Part shown: positions 35,901 through 47,000 of the stretch, piece after piece
How the letters are laid out: each line of letters begins with the position of its first letter
How positions within the stretch are numbered: the stretch's first letter is position 1
From: Paramoeba atlantica
Taxonomy: Eukaryota > Discosea
NCBI GenBank assembly: GCA_977017575.1
Contig: CDRNVI010000163.1
Span: 1-64,000, forward strand
DNA length: 64,000 nucleotides
Direction of reading: 5' to 3'
The notes under the pieces: model-generated
What the model was told of the DNA's origin: nothing
Seen by the model: only the letters and a program-made list of their open reading frames with translations
Databases searched by the model: none
Made by a program: the position numbers and the translations under genes

Positions 35901-38900
35901 AGAGGAAAGAGAAGGCGAGGGTGGAGACAAATGTGAAGGTGAAGACGAGGAAGGAGAGGGGGAAGGAGAAGGGGAAAGAGAGGGGGAAGGAGAGATCGAT
36001 TCAGTTGCATTCTCTTTTAAATACTCTAAGATTGGAACAGGAGTATGGTTTCTCTTCCTCTTACCAAGATGCAATGTTTGTCTACAATTTTGACAGAGAA
36101 ATGATTCATCTCCTTTGCATTGATCGCAAAAAAACTTGACTTCTTGTCTTTCACAATACTTGCATAGAGAGGGAACTGAAGGAGGGAGAGAGGGAATTGG
36201 TGGGGATATTGAGGAAGGCAGCTCTGGCTCTGGGAAGGAAAGAGGAGGAGATGGTGAAGATATTGAAGGAGGGGAAGCAAGAGAAGGAGTAGAAGAGGAA
36301 GATAGTTTCCTCTCACCAGAACTTAATTTTTGAAAATTGATTGATGAAGAACACAACAGGACCTTTCCAAAAGACCCTTGGCCAAGTTCTTTCTCAATCT
36401 CTAAATCCTCCCAACTGACAAGAGAAAGAGTAGAAGCTTCTTGAATGAGAAGATCAGGAACAAGATATTGCAATGCAACATTATGACTCTTGTTCTGACA
36501 GAGGGCAGTGACTTTCCTTTGAGCAAGGATTTTGTACAAATAACTAAATTTATATTGACATGGAAAACAACTCATCCCTCCACCTTCTCCATAATATGCC
36601 ACTTCCACATCATAATCCATATGATAAAACTCTTCCAACATATTCTCGAGAGATCTCATCACCTCCTTCATCCACCATCCTGCCACCTCACTTGACACCC
36701 CTTCCAACTTAAGATTCAGTTTGTCTCCTCGTTTTTTTTTCACAAGACAATAACACTCCACTGCTTTTTTTGACAACCCATCTGCTGCAGGATAAATAGC
36801 TACTGCACAACCTTGTTGCCAACACTCAATCACTTCACCAATCTTCATCAACTGCACAATCACCATTGGCATCACAGCAACAGGAACAGAAGCTTGGTTC
36901 TTCATCTTGAAAGTCCGATCCAGGACCACACGATGTTGTCCTCCAATCCGAAACCCAAACTCACTCTCAATTCCGTGATTATGCTGAGGCTCGTTTTCTT
37001 TTAAGAGACAGGGAACAAAGTATTTTCGTTGCTTTTGGTTGGGAGATCGAAGAGGAAACATGATATGAAGTTGCACCAACAGATTAATCATGTCTTCATG
37101 GTATCGCTCGGGAAAATCTTCTTTACGCCAAAGGTGCAAGGTGAGAGTGTCATGGTCAATCACCCCCCCAGAAGACTGAGCAAAGGAGTGTTTGGTTGTG
37201 ATAAGAGTTGCAAGTAGACGAGAGATCCATTGGGGATTCAAAACGACCGCCATTTCAGTAGAAGCAGGACCCTCCTCTTGGGAAGAAGAGAGAGTTAACA
37301 TTCTCCTTGGCCGAACAAGGTAGATGTATCCGAGAGTATCTAAGTCTTCTAAAAATTCCATACATCTTTCTTCATCTTCAAATGCTTTGATACCTTTCTT
37401 GATTCCTTCAGATTGGATCACTTGATGAACCAGAGAAATATTTACGATTGGGCCCTGTTTTAAAGTTTCCAAAGCAACTCGAATCACTTCAAGAGGAGCA
37501 GGTGCATCAAAGGCCACTTCGTCACTCACTTTCAGCAATACATCCCTCAATGCTTCCGCTCCTTCATCCTTTCCTTTTAGGTTAAAGAATGACTTCTTGA
37601 CCCACTGCAGCATCACTGCCTGAGGATAGATCTTCTCTTCGCCATACCGAGCAATCAAGGATCGATGGAGGTGTTTGTGGGCGGCTTCTGCTTCATTGGG
37701 TTTCAACCTGTCCCCATTTGTTGTGATCAAAAGAATCCGAACCCTTTCTGTACGAGATAAAACAGACTCAATCCAGAAATGAAGTTCCCTCAGAGCATCC
37801 TCAGGAGCATCATTTACACGACACACCACAGCATAAATACAAAAATCACGGAGAAACAATTGGTGACTGATTCGATAAATCTTCTGTCCACCAAAATCCC
37901 AAGTTTCAAGAATGGTCCCATCTTTCAACACAACATCCCCTAACTCAACACCGTCAGTCGAAAGAGGGATGTTCTCCATTTGTTGCCCATCATCTCTCAG
38001 TCTTCGAATCGTTGTTGTTTTGCCAACTGCTGGCCCACCCATCACCATCAATCGCAATGCTTTCATCTTCACCATCCCACCTTCCAACTTTGCCTTACAA
38101 TAGTCAATGATATTTTTTGCTGATTCTCCAGCTTTGATCTTATCAAGTTTCCTCCAATTTTCGCTTGTCATAAATTTGATTTGTTTGATTGCTTGAGGAG
38201 ACAAGTATGCAAGGCCAATCGGGAGGCTGGTGACATCTTTCTGGTGAATAACTCTGACATGAGTGAGAAAAGGACCAACTAGTGTCCAATCTATGTTGTC
38301 CAACTTCTCATCATTGATTTCAAGGGAAGGGCTAGCAAGTTCAAGAACTCCCGTTTCAATTGAACTGAAAAGAAGTTGTTTTAAAGAAGAAAAATTTCCT
38401 TCCAATTGGGAGAACATTTGAGGAGAATGGAGATAAGATTCAGCAAACTCTCTTGTTATTCTCCCTGATGAGCGTGTCTTTTTCAAGGAAAGAAATTATC
38501 AGTCAAAAAGAGAAAGTAAGGAGAAAGTGAGGAAAGAGATAAACACACACACACACCTTCGAGGGCATTGACCCAGCTGCCAAAAGTATTGAAACGACTC
38601 GATTTCTCCTTTCGATTTGTTGATCGTTTTGTGGTTTCATCTCCAGAGCACACGCAAGTTCAGTTTGATTACCAAGCTTGTCTTGATCAAGTTTGGCGAA
38701 CTGTGATTTGAGCAAATGTTCTAGAATTTTACTTTGACATCGATATGCTGCGTAGTGTATCATTGACTTTCTCTGAGAAAGGGGGAGGTGAGAAAGAAAA
38801 AGACTAAAAGACTAAAAGAGAAAAGAGAGAAGAAAAAAAAAAACCATGTAATCGAGTTTAACAATGTCAGAATCATATCTTAAGAGAAGGAGAACAATCT

Positions 38901-41900
38901 CGACTCGATCTTCTGATTCTTCCTCAATATCACAAGCAAGATGTGATAAAGTATTTGCGTCCTATCACATCCTCTCCATTAGTAATTACTCCTTTCTTTC
39001 TTCTCTCTCTCTCTTCTCTCTCATCTCTCATCTCTCATCTCTCATCTCTCTTCTCTTCTTATGAAAACAAACAAAAAAATTATTTCTTCTTGATTTTCTC
39101 CTTTTGTTTTCTTATTTTTCTTTTTTTTTCTTTGTCTTTTGTTTTTGAATTGTTGTGTTGGGATGGTATTTTTTCTTTGACAAAAATTTTTCAATTGAAA
39201 ACCTCTGGAGTGAGTACAATGTCCTTCTTCAATTGTGGGTGAGAACGACAAAAAGGATTGTTACCAACACTGTCAATAAAAATTAATAAAAAAAAAAAAG
39301 AATAAAAAAAAAAGAAAAATTCAAAAAAAAAAAAAAGAAAGAGAGAAAAGGAGAGAGGAAAAAAGTGAGAAAGGAAAAAATCTAAATCTAAAAGAAATTT
39401 AATTATTTGAAGAGAAATAAAATCCAAAATAAATATATTTATTTAGAGAGAGAAAGAGAAAGAGAGAGAAATAGAAATAAAACTTGAAAAATATGAAAAA
39501 AAAAATACAAAATACAAAAGATAAAAATTTATCTTCACAAAAAAGAAAGAAGGGAAAAGAAGAAAAGAAGAAGAGAAAGAAGAGAAGAAGAGAAGAAAAA
39601 AGAATGAGAGAAGAGAAAAAAAGAAAAAAGAACAAAAACACAATATTCAGAAATAAAGAGAGAAAACAAAATGAAAGCAAAACTAAAGTGTTTGAAGTGT
39701 TGAATTTGTTGAGAGGTACTTAGCAATCTCTCTCGCTCCTTCATCTCCAATTTTATTGTAACCAAGGCTGTGTGTGTTGGAAAAAGAAAAGGAGAAAAAG
39801 AGAGGAGGAAGAGAAAAGAGAAGAGGGAAAGAAGAGAGAAAGATAAGAAGAAGGAGAGAAGGAAAGAAAGAAGAGAGAAGAGAGAGAAAGAGAAGAAGAA
39901 AGAGAAGAAGAAAGAGAAGAAGAAGAAAAGAGAAGAAAAGAGAGAAAAGAAGGAAAAAGAAGAAAAGAGAAGAAAGTGAGAGAAGAAAAAAGTGAGAAAG
40001 AAAAATAAAAATCCAAAATAAATCTATTTATTTAGAGAGAGAAAGAGAGAGAAATAGAAATAAAACTTGAAAATATGAAAAAAAAATACAAAATACAAAA
40101 ACAAAATACAAAATACAAAATATAAAATATAAAATATAAAAATTTATCTTCACAAAAAAGAAGAAAAGAGAAGAGAAAAAAAGAGAAAAAAAAAGAATGA
40201 AAAAAGAGAAAAAAAGAAAAAAGAACAAAAACACAATATTCAGAAATAAAGAGAGAAAACAAAATGAAAGCAAAACTAAAGTCTTTGAAGTGTTGAATTT
40301 GTTGAGAGGTACTTAGCAATCTCTCTCGCTCCTTCATCTCCAATTTTATTGCCACCAAGGCTGTGTGTGTTGGAAAAAGAAAAGGAGAAAAAGAGAGAAG
40401 GAAGAGAAAAGAGAAGAGGGAAAGAAGAGAGAAAGAGAAGAAGAAAGAGAAGAAGAAAGAGAAAGAGAAGAAAAGAGAGAGAAAAGAAGGAAAAAGAAGA
40501 AAAGAGAAGAAAGTGAGAGAAAGAAAAAAAGTGAGAAAGAAAACTAAAAATCCAAAATAAATATATTTATTTAGAGAGAGAGAAAGAGAAAGAGAGAGAA
40601 ATAGAAATAAAACTTGGAAATACAAAATACAAAATACAAAATACAAAATACAAAATATAAAAATTTATCTTCACAAAAAAAGAAGAAAAGAGAAGAAGAG
40701 AAGAAAAGAAGAGAGAAAAAAAGAATGAGAAAAGAGAAAAAAAGAAAAAAGAGACAAAAACACAATCCAGAAATAAAGAGAGAAAACAAAATGAAAGCAA
40801 AACTTAAGTGTTTGAAGTGTTGAATTTGTTGAGAGGGACTTACCAATCTCTCTCGCTCCTTCATCTCCAATATTATTGCTCTCAAGGCTGTGTGTGTTGG
40901 AAAAAGAAAAGGAGAAAAAGAGAGGAGGAAGAGAAAAGAGAAGAGGGAAAGAAGAGAGAAAGATAAGAAGAAGGAGAGAGGGAAAGAAAGAAGAGAGAAG
41001 AGAGAGAGAGAGAAGAGAAAGAGAAGAAGAAGAAAAGAGAAGAAAAGAGAGAAAAGAAGGAAAAAGAAGAAAAGAGAAGAAAGTGAGAGAAAGAAAAAAA
41101 AGTGAGAAAGAAAAATAAAAATCCAAAATAAATCTATTTATTTAGAGAGAGAGAGAAAGAGAGAAATAGAAATGAAACTTGAAATATGAAAAAAAAAATA
41201 CAAAATACAAAATACAAAATATAAAATATAAAATATAAAATTTATCTTCACAAAAAAAGAAGAGAAGAAAAGAGAAGAAGAGAAGAAAAGAGAGAAAAAA
41301 AGAATGAAAAAAGAGAAAAAAAGAAAAAAGAAAAACACAATATTCAGAAATAAAGAGAGAAAACAAAATGAAAGCAAAACTTAAGTATTTGAAGTGTTGA
41401 ATTTGTTGAGAGGGACTTAGCAATCTCTCTCGCTCCTTCATCTCCAATTTTATTGTTCACAAGGCTGTGTGTTGGAAAAAGAAAAGGAGAAAAAGAGAGG
41501 AGGAAGAGAAAAGAGAAGAGGGAAAGAGGAGAGATAAGAAGAAGGAGAGAGGGAAAGAAAGAAGAGAGATGTGAGAGAGAGAGAGGAGAAGAAGAAAGAG
41601 AAGAACAGAGGAAAAGAGAGAGAAAAGAGAGAAGAAGAGAACAGTTTTTTTTTCTTTTTTTTTTTCTTTTTATTTTTCTTTTCTTTCATAATTTTCTTTC
41701 TTTCTTTCTGTTTTCTTCATTCTTTTGAAAAAACAAAACAAAAAAGATATAGGAGGAGGGGGGGGAGAGGAGAGGGAAAAAAAGAAATGAAAAAAAAAAA
41801 CAAAACTTTAAATAGGTAACACGAGGGGAAGAAACTTTGAGTACTTCCACCAGAGCATGTACATCTTTTTTGTCTAGTGATTTTTTACCAAAAGCAAAAC

Positions 41901-41961
41901 TCCACTCCTCTTTCCCTTTCAACTTATATTTGTCAACAAAACGTTGGACATTCCAATCCAT
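32964..41961 (-). CDS. Giant ROCO kinase: LRR-ankyrin-Roc-COR-kinase(B-box)-WD40
   Basis: Exons on the minus strand: 41807-41961 (ATG at 41961), four LRR exons of 84 bases (41381-41464, 40804-40887, 40277-40360, 39684-39767), 39203-39269, 38845-38961, 38557-38772 and 32964-38477. All phases agree, giving about 2134 residues. Order: RNase-inhibitor-type LRRs (NKIGDEGAREIAKYL); ankyrin repeats (MIHYAAYRC); Roc GTPase with GGPAVGKT near residue 445, DFGGQ and TTNGD; a COR region; a kinase with GQGSFGKV near residue 1000, AAKVL, HRDLKTPN and GDFGW; and WD40-like repeats from about residue 1640. A B-box zinc finger (CKYCERQEVKFFCDQC) sits between the glycine loop and the catalytic Lys. A further insert of some 150 residues precedes HRDLK. 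ROCO kinases act as GTP-controlled Ser/Thr kinases in signalling, and the order resembles animal LRRK2. All Trp codons seen are TGG; the gene ends TGA TGA. The LRR part could belong to a separate gene, though phases argue for one. Confidence 0.8.
39684..41464 (-). repeat. Four tandem exon-intron units, each with one 84-base LRR exon
   Basis: Units of about 530-590 bases repeat four times. Each has an 84-base LRR exon (right ends at 39767, 40360, 40887 and 41464) followed by an intron of purine-rich simple sequence, with shared words such as ACACAATATTCAGAAATAAA. The exons are almost identical, which shows recent amplification within the ROCO gene. Confidence 0.85.
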
Positions 41962-42240
41962 CTTGTCAAACCAAACTCTCTCTCTCTCTCTCTTTCTTGA
42001 AAAATTGCCAAAAATTCAAAAGTAGGGACCTTTTTTTTTGGCTGGTTTTTCGTTTATTTCATTTTGGGTTTGACTATCCACAATTCTCTCTCCATTTTCT
42101 CTTCTTTTTTTCTCCTCCTCTTGTCTTCTCTCTTCTCTTTCGCACTTTTTTCAGATCCCAGAAAAAACCTCTTCTCTTCTCTTCTCTTCTCTTCTCTTCT
42201 CTTCTCTTCTCTCCTCTCTGTGTCACAAAAAAATAAGAAG

Positions 42241-43378
42241 ATGGATGAAGAATATCCAAACAAAGAAACAAAGAAACTTTTTGATGGTGTTGAGAATGGA
42301 GATGAAGAAGTTGTCAAAGCTCTTCTTCTTGGAAACAAAAACAAACAATTCAAACTTGATATCAACTTCCAAGACAAACACAAGAAGGTTTTTTTTTTCA
42401 AACCCAATTTCTCTCTCTCTCTTTTTCTTTGTTCTCTCTCTCTCTTGTTTGTTTAAACAACTTTCTTTTTGTTAAAGGATGGAAAGACTGCTCTTCATTA
42501 TGCTGCTGAGAGTGGCTTTGAACAAATTGTGAAAATTCTTGTTGAACATGGATCCAATCTTGATCTTCAAGAGCCAGTTTCATTTTCTTTTTGATGATTT
42601 TCATTTTTATTTCTTTGTTTTTTCTCATTTTTTTTATTTGTTGTTGTAGTAGTTCATTGTTGGGTTGTTTCATGTTGATTGTGAATGGTTGTGTTGTGTG
42701 ATATTTTATTTTGTTTTTATTCTTTTTTAAACAACTTCTTTTTGTTACAGCATGGATGGATCGCTCTTCATTATGCTGCTGAGGAAGGTTCTGAAGAAAT
42801 TGTGAAAATTCTTGTTGAACGTGGATCTAATTGTTCATCTTCAAGATCAAGTTTTGATTTTCCTTTTTTGATTTTGTTTTTGTTCTTTTTTTAACAACTT
42901 TCTTTTTGTTAAAGTCTGGAATGACTGCTCTTCACTTTGCTGCTGAGGAAGGTTTTGAACAAATTGTAAAAATTCTTATTGAACACAGGTCCAACATTAA
43001 TATTCAAAACAAAGTTTTGATTTTCTTTTTCTTTTTTTTTTAAGATTTGTTGTGATGAGTGAGTGGGTGGTGGGAATGAGGGATTGGTGGTGGGGTTTGA
43101 AGTGGTTTTTTTTTGAAACTTTCTTTTTTCTTATTTGTTTTATTGTGTTAGGATGGGAGAACAGTTCTTGATGTTGTAAAAGATCAGAACATTGTTGAAT
43201 TGATCATCCAATTGAAGGTTTTCTTTTATTTTCTCTCTTCTTTTTTGATTTTTTATTTTATTTGTTGAAGTTGAATAATAATTGGGTATGGAAATGAGTG
43301 TATTTTCATTTTGATTTTTTTTCTTGGTTGTAGGGACAAACAATAAAAGCAGCTCGATCAACAAAAAAAGAAAATTAA
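42241..43378 (+). CDS. Small ankyrin-repeat protein
   Basis: Six exons: 42241-42387, 42478-42576, 42751-42850, 42915-43013, 43152-43217 and 43334-43378 (stop TAA). Exons 2 to 4 each encode one ankyrin repeat (GKTALHYAAESGFEQIVKIL and close variants) and are near copies of each other, with similar flanking introns ending TTTTTGTTAAAG or TTACAG. Repeats of this kind mediate protein binding. Exon 3 measures 100 bases between its likely splice sites, while its sisters measure 99. This one-base excess would shift the frame, so the gene may be damaged or use another donor site. A TTCTC-rich tract (42174-42215) lies just before the ATG. It is divergent from the ROCO gene, about 280 bases away. Confidence 0.65.
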
Positions 43379-43585
43379 AGTTTTGACAATAATTTGAGGA
43401 AATAGAAACAGAATATTGTTGTTTGTTGTTTGTTGTGGAGAGAGAGGTTTTCTCTTCTCTTCTCTTCTCTTCTCTTCTTTGTCTCATTGCCACCATTCCC
43501 ACAGCTCCAATCAGGATGTCACAGAAGATGTGGCATCCATCGATTGGTTAAGAGTCACATTTAAACTAAAGGTGTTTTGTGAAAG

Positions 43586-43665
43586 AATGGAGAGACTACT
43601 CTTCACTTTGCTGCTTCCAATGGTTTTAAAGAAATTGGTGTTGAACATGGATTTTTCCAACACTC
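43586..43665 (+). pseudogene. Ankyrin-repeat relic
   Basis: NGETTLHFAASNGFKEI followed by VEHG is a decayed copy of the ankyrin exon found three times in the gene upstream. One codon group between the two parts is missing and no flanking exons are recognisable. It marks an earlier extent of the repeat family. The rest of 43379-44002 shows no gene. Confidence 0.6.
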
Positions 43666-44002
43666 TTCATCATCTCTTTCAAACTTCAGTTTTGTTTTTC
43701 TTTTGTCATTTTTTTTTAAATCTTTTTATTGCCACTTTTTTATTTGTTGATTTGTTGGTTCTCTTTTTTTGAAACTTTCTTTTCTTATTTTTTTGTGTTA
43801 GGGTGGTAAAAAACGGTCTCCTTCCTCTCTCCACAACAACAATAAACAAACAAAATTCTTGTTTTTCTGTTTAATAAAAAGTAAACTTTTGTTCTCTTTA
43901 ATTTTTTTGGGACAGAGAAATTCATTCAAACTACTTTATTTGAATTTTCTCGAGCCAACAAAAAAAAATGAAAAGGGAAAAAATCACTGATAACTCTCAA
44001 AA

Positions 44003-47000
44003 TTAATTATCCATCATGGCAGAGACAGTTGGTCCACTCTGCATTCCAGACAAAGGAACTCTTGAACTAATGCTTGTAGCTGTGGATGTAGCAAAATCGT
44101 GGTAGAATTGCTTGTTAAACTCAAGTTGGATCAAGAAGATCATCAACACCTACAGAGAGAAAGAAGAATGAGAAAGAAGAAAGAAATAAGAAAGGGGATT
44201 TGAAAAAAAGGAAAAAAAAGGAACCTCAGTGAGGAAAAGGGTAACAAAGAGATAAGGGGCTGAAGTGAAGTCAACAGCTAGCAAGATCAAGAAGAGCACA
44301 CATCGTAACATAAAAGATGTAACAAGAATTGCTCCCAACCGAAACACAAAAGTGGAGGTCTTACTCAAATCTTTGGAGAGAAAGATTCTTAGTCAACATT
44401 TTCCAAAGAAAAGGAAAAACAAAAATAAAAACAAACTTTTGGAGGAACCAGAATGAGTGAGCTTGAACAATCCATAGCTTGAGCCCCAAAACAAAATAGC
44501 CAACAAAAAGGTGAAAAAGATAATAATAGATTGGTAAATAATGGAAAGGGTGCGCGTTTCTTCATCAAGATTGCTTGAAGCTTCAACTCTACCAGGACAA
44601 GAGGTTGTGGCTTCATTATCTTCCAAAATAACTTCTGCATAGACAATTGCCACAACTGCAAAGAGGCACCAGACAAGGAAAATAGAGACAACGGTCAGTG
44701 CGAAAAGTTTTTTGGGTGTTTCGTGGACAAAGAAAGTTCTGAAAAGAGAGATCAAAAAAGGAGAACGAGATTTTTTTTAAAAGAAAAATGGAAAAGAGAA
44801 AGGAGAGGGAAGAAAATAGACAAAGGACAAAAGGATTTTACCTTGTTCTTGAGAGTTTTCTAAAGAAAGAAATTGAAAGAATCACAAGCGAAAACAACAA
44901 GAAAGTTGGAATCTCGAACACAACATATTCAGCCAAAGAGTTGTCACCAAACGCTTCATTAGGCCACATAAAGCAAAAAACAATTCGAAAGATGCAGAGA
45001 ATGAGCAAGATTCCACCTTTTTTTTTCAGAATTTCTGTTAGTCAAAGAAAGGGGAGAGGAAGAGGAGGAGGGAAGAAGAGAAGGAGAGAGAAAAGAGGAA
45101 GGAAAAGGAGAATAGAGAGAAGAAACAACCTATCCAAGCAACAATAGGAACAGTGTTATGGGAGTCGGCTTTGCGAAGAAGGTTCAAAAGGAAAAAAGCC
45201 AACAGAAGGAAGTCCAAAAGGTAAAGTGCACCAAGTGTGTAAACCAGAGCAATGGTTGAGTCGGGGTAGGACTCATCATCTTTATTAACCCAGTCTTTGT
45301 CGTGAGAAATGGGGAAGATTTGAAGCTCTCCTTCTGTTGTTGTTGGGACTGAGTCTCGTTCAACGACAGCACACCAATATTCCTCCAAACTTCTGACTTC
45401 CACCTGTGGTTTGGGAAAAAAAGGAAAAAAATGAGATGCTTCCCACACACATACACCACAAAAAAAAACCTTACCTCGATAGAATCGCTAATATCCAGAG
45501 GGTAAATAATATCACCAGTGGTATACCCAAAATCTCTCACACCCTTCACATCCCCCTCCACAGTTATGCGCAAGCATGCTCTAAAATGGGAAACAAGCAA
45601 GGATTGTTCGAATGTAAGGCTTGCACCATCCCCATAAAGCTTACCAATTGTTGCTCCCTTTTGGTTCAAAACAACTCCTGGTTTTGCGGGTGTATCAAAT
45701 TGGAAAGAAACACTTGCCGTGGATCTGGACACTGCGAATGCAGACCTTCGGATCAGGCTCAATGTGGCTTTGGTACAACGGTCGATCACAGCCGTTTCAT
45801 CAAACACAATAGAGTTCGAGGGGCCCTTCAATTCCATAACTTCACCCGCACAGACATCTCGGAAGCCAACCTCGATTGTGGTTGCGTCTGTGTCGCTGTA
45901 GCAGGTGGTGTTGTCATCATCCTCTGTGAGACAATCACAAAGAATTGTGGACAATGATGATGTAATCAAATTGGTCTCGCAGATAATCTGAGATTTTACA
46001 GAGTCTGTGAATTGCTGTTCTGCACTGCTGCGAACCCACTCTTCCAGGCGTTGGAAGGAGAGGGCCTGTTTGTACTCATATGTTTTTACCGGGTTTGCTT
46101 GGATCCATTGGAGTGGGCGTGCTTGGCCACTAACCCAGCGACCAGGAGTCCAGCTGTGGGTTGGTGGAGGTGGTTAGTGGTGTTGTTGGTGATGGAGAAA
46201 TCAATAAAAAAAAAAAAAAAAATACAAACGTCCAGGTGTTTTCGTAAATCCCTCTTCGACAATCACAGGCACTACTATTCCAGAACCAATGGTGGAATGA
46301 AGAACCAGGAAGCTGACAACCAGAGTGACCAACAGAATCAGCAAGGCACTCACTCTCTGAGAGAGCTGGCTTGACCCACTGTTGCCATCTCCAGAAGGAA
46401 CCAAAGTATTCAACAAAGCCCCCACATTCCTGTTTCATAAAAATATCAAACAACCACAACCACAATCACAACCACAATCACAACTAACCTCTTCATCAAG
46501 GTCTTCATGACACCCATAGAGCGACATTTCCCCGAAAGCGCAATAGGGAATCCGGGAGGCCAAAGTAGAGTCCACCAAATGAGTACCAGAAGTCAGGCAG
46601 GCACCGTACTGAGCTCCTGGCGACTTATCATCTCTCTTCACCGCTCTCTCCAAAGAGCGTGTCTCAAGGTCTGAACACAAAAAATGAGTAATCCCAAAAA
46701 AGGGAAAAAAAAGGGGAAAAAAAAAAACCTCTTGACTCCTTGCTAGGAATATCATTATCTGCAGCAAAACTGAGGAAGGAAGGATCAACAACTTGTCGAA
46801 GGACTTCAAGATCAGAACACCGCCCAGAGCCCTCACACTCCTCTTGCGTTTCACAGGTTCGGAATGGCTCGACAGCACAGCCCAAGTAAACCTGGCCGGG
46901 CGAAAAATTCTCATAGTGGCAAGAATCTACTTCCAAGGACTCACATCTGTCCCACACCAGATCGGGTTCGGATAGCGCCTGGAGGGAGAGGTTAAGAGAA

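Noticed and set aside
39280-41700. Many long frames of Lys/Glu/Arg or Phe/Leu/Ser on both strands
   Set aside because: They are translations of purine-rich simple sequence (GAGAAGAAA) in the ROCO introns. Both strands are equally open, and no motif or splice structure supports them apart from the 84-base LRR exons.
42170-42215. TTCTC tandem tract as a minisatellite of interest
   Set aside because: It is a simple pyrimidine tract before a start codon, and many similar tracts occur in this AT-rich genome.
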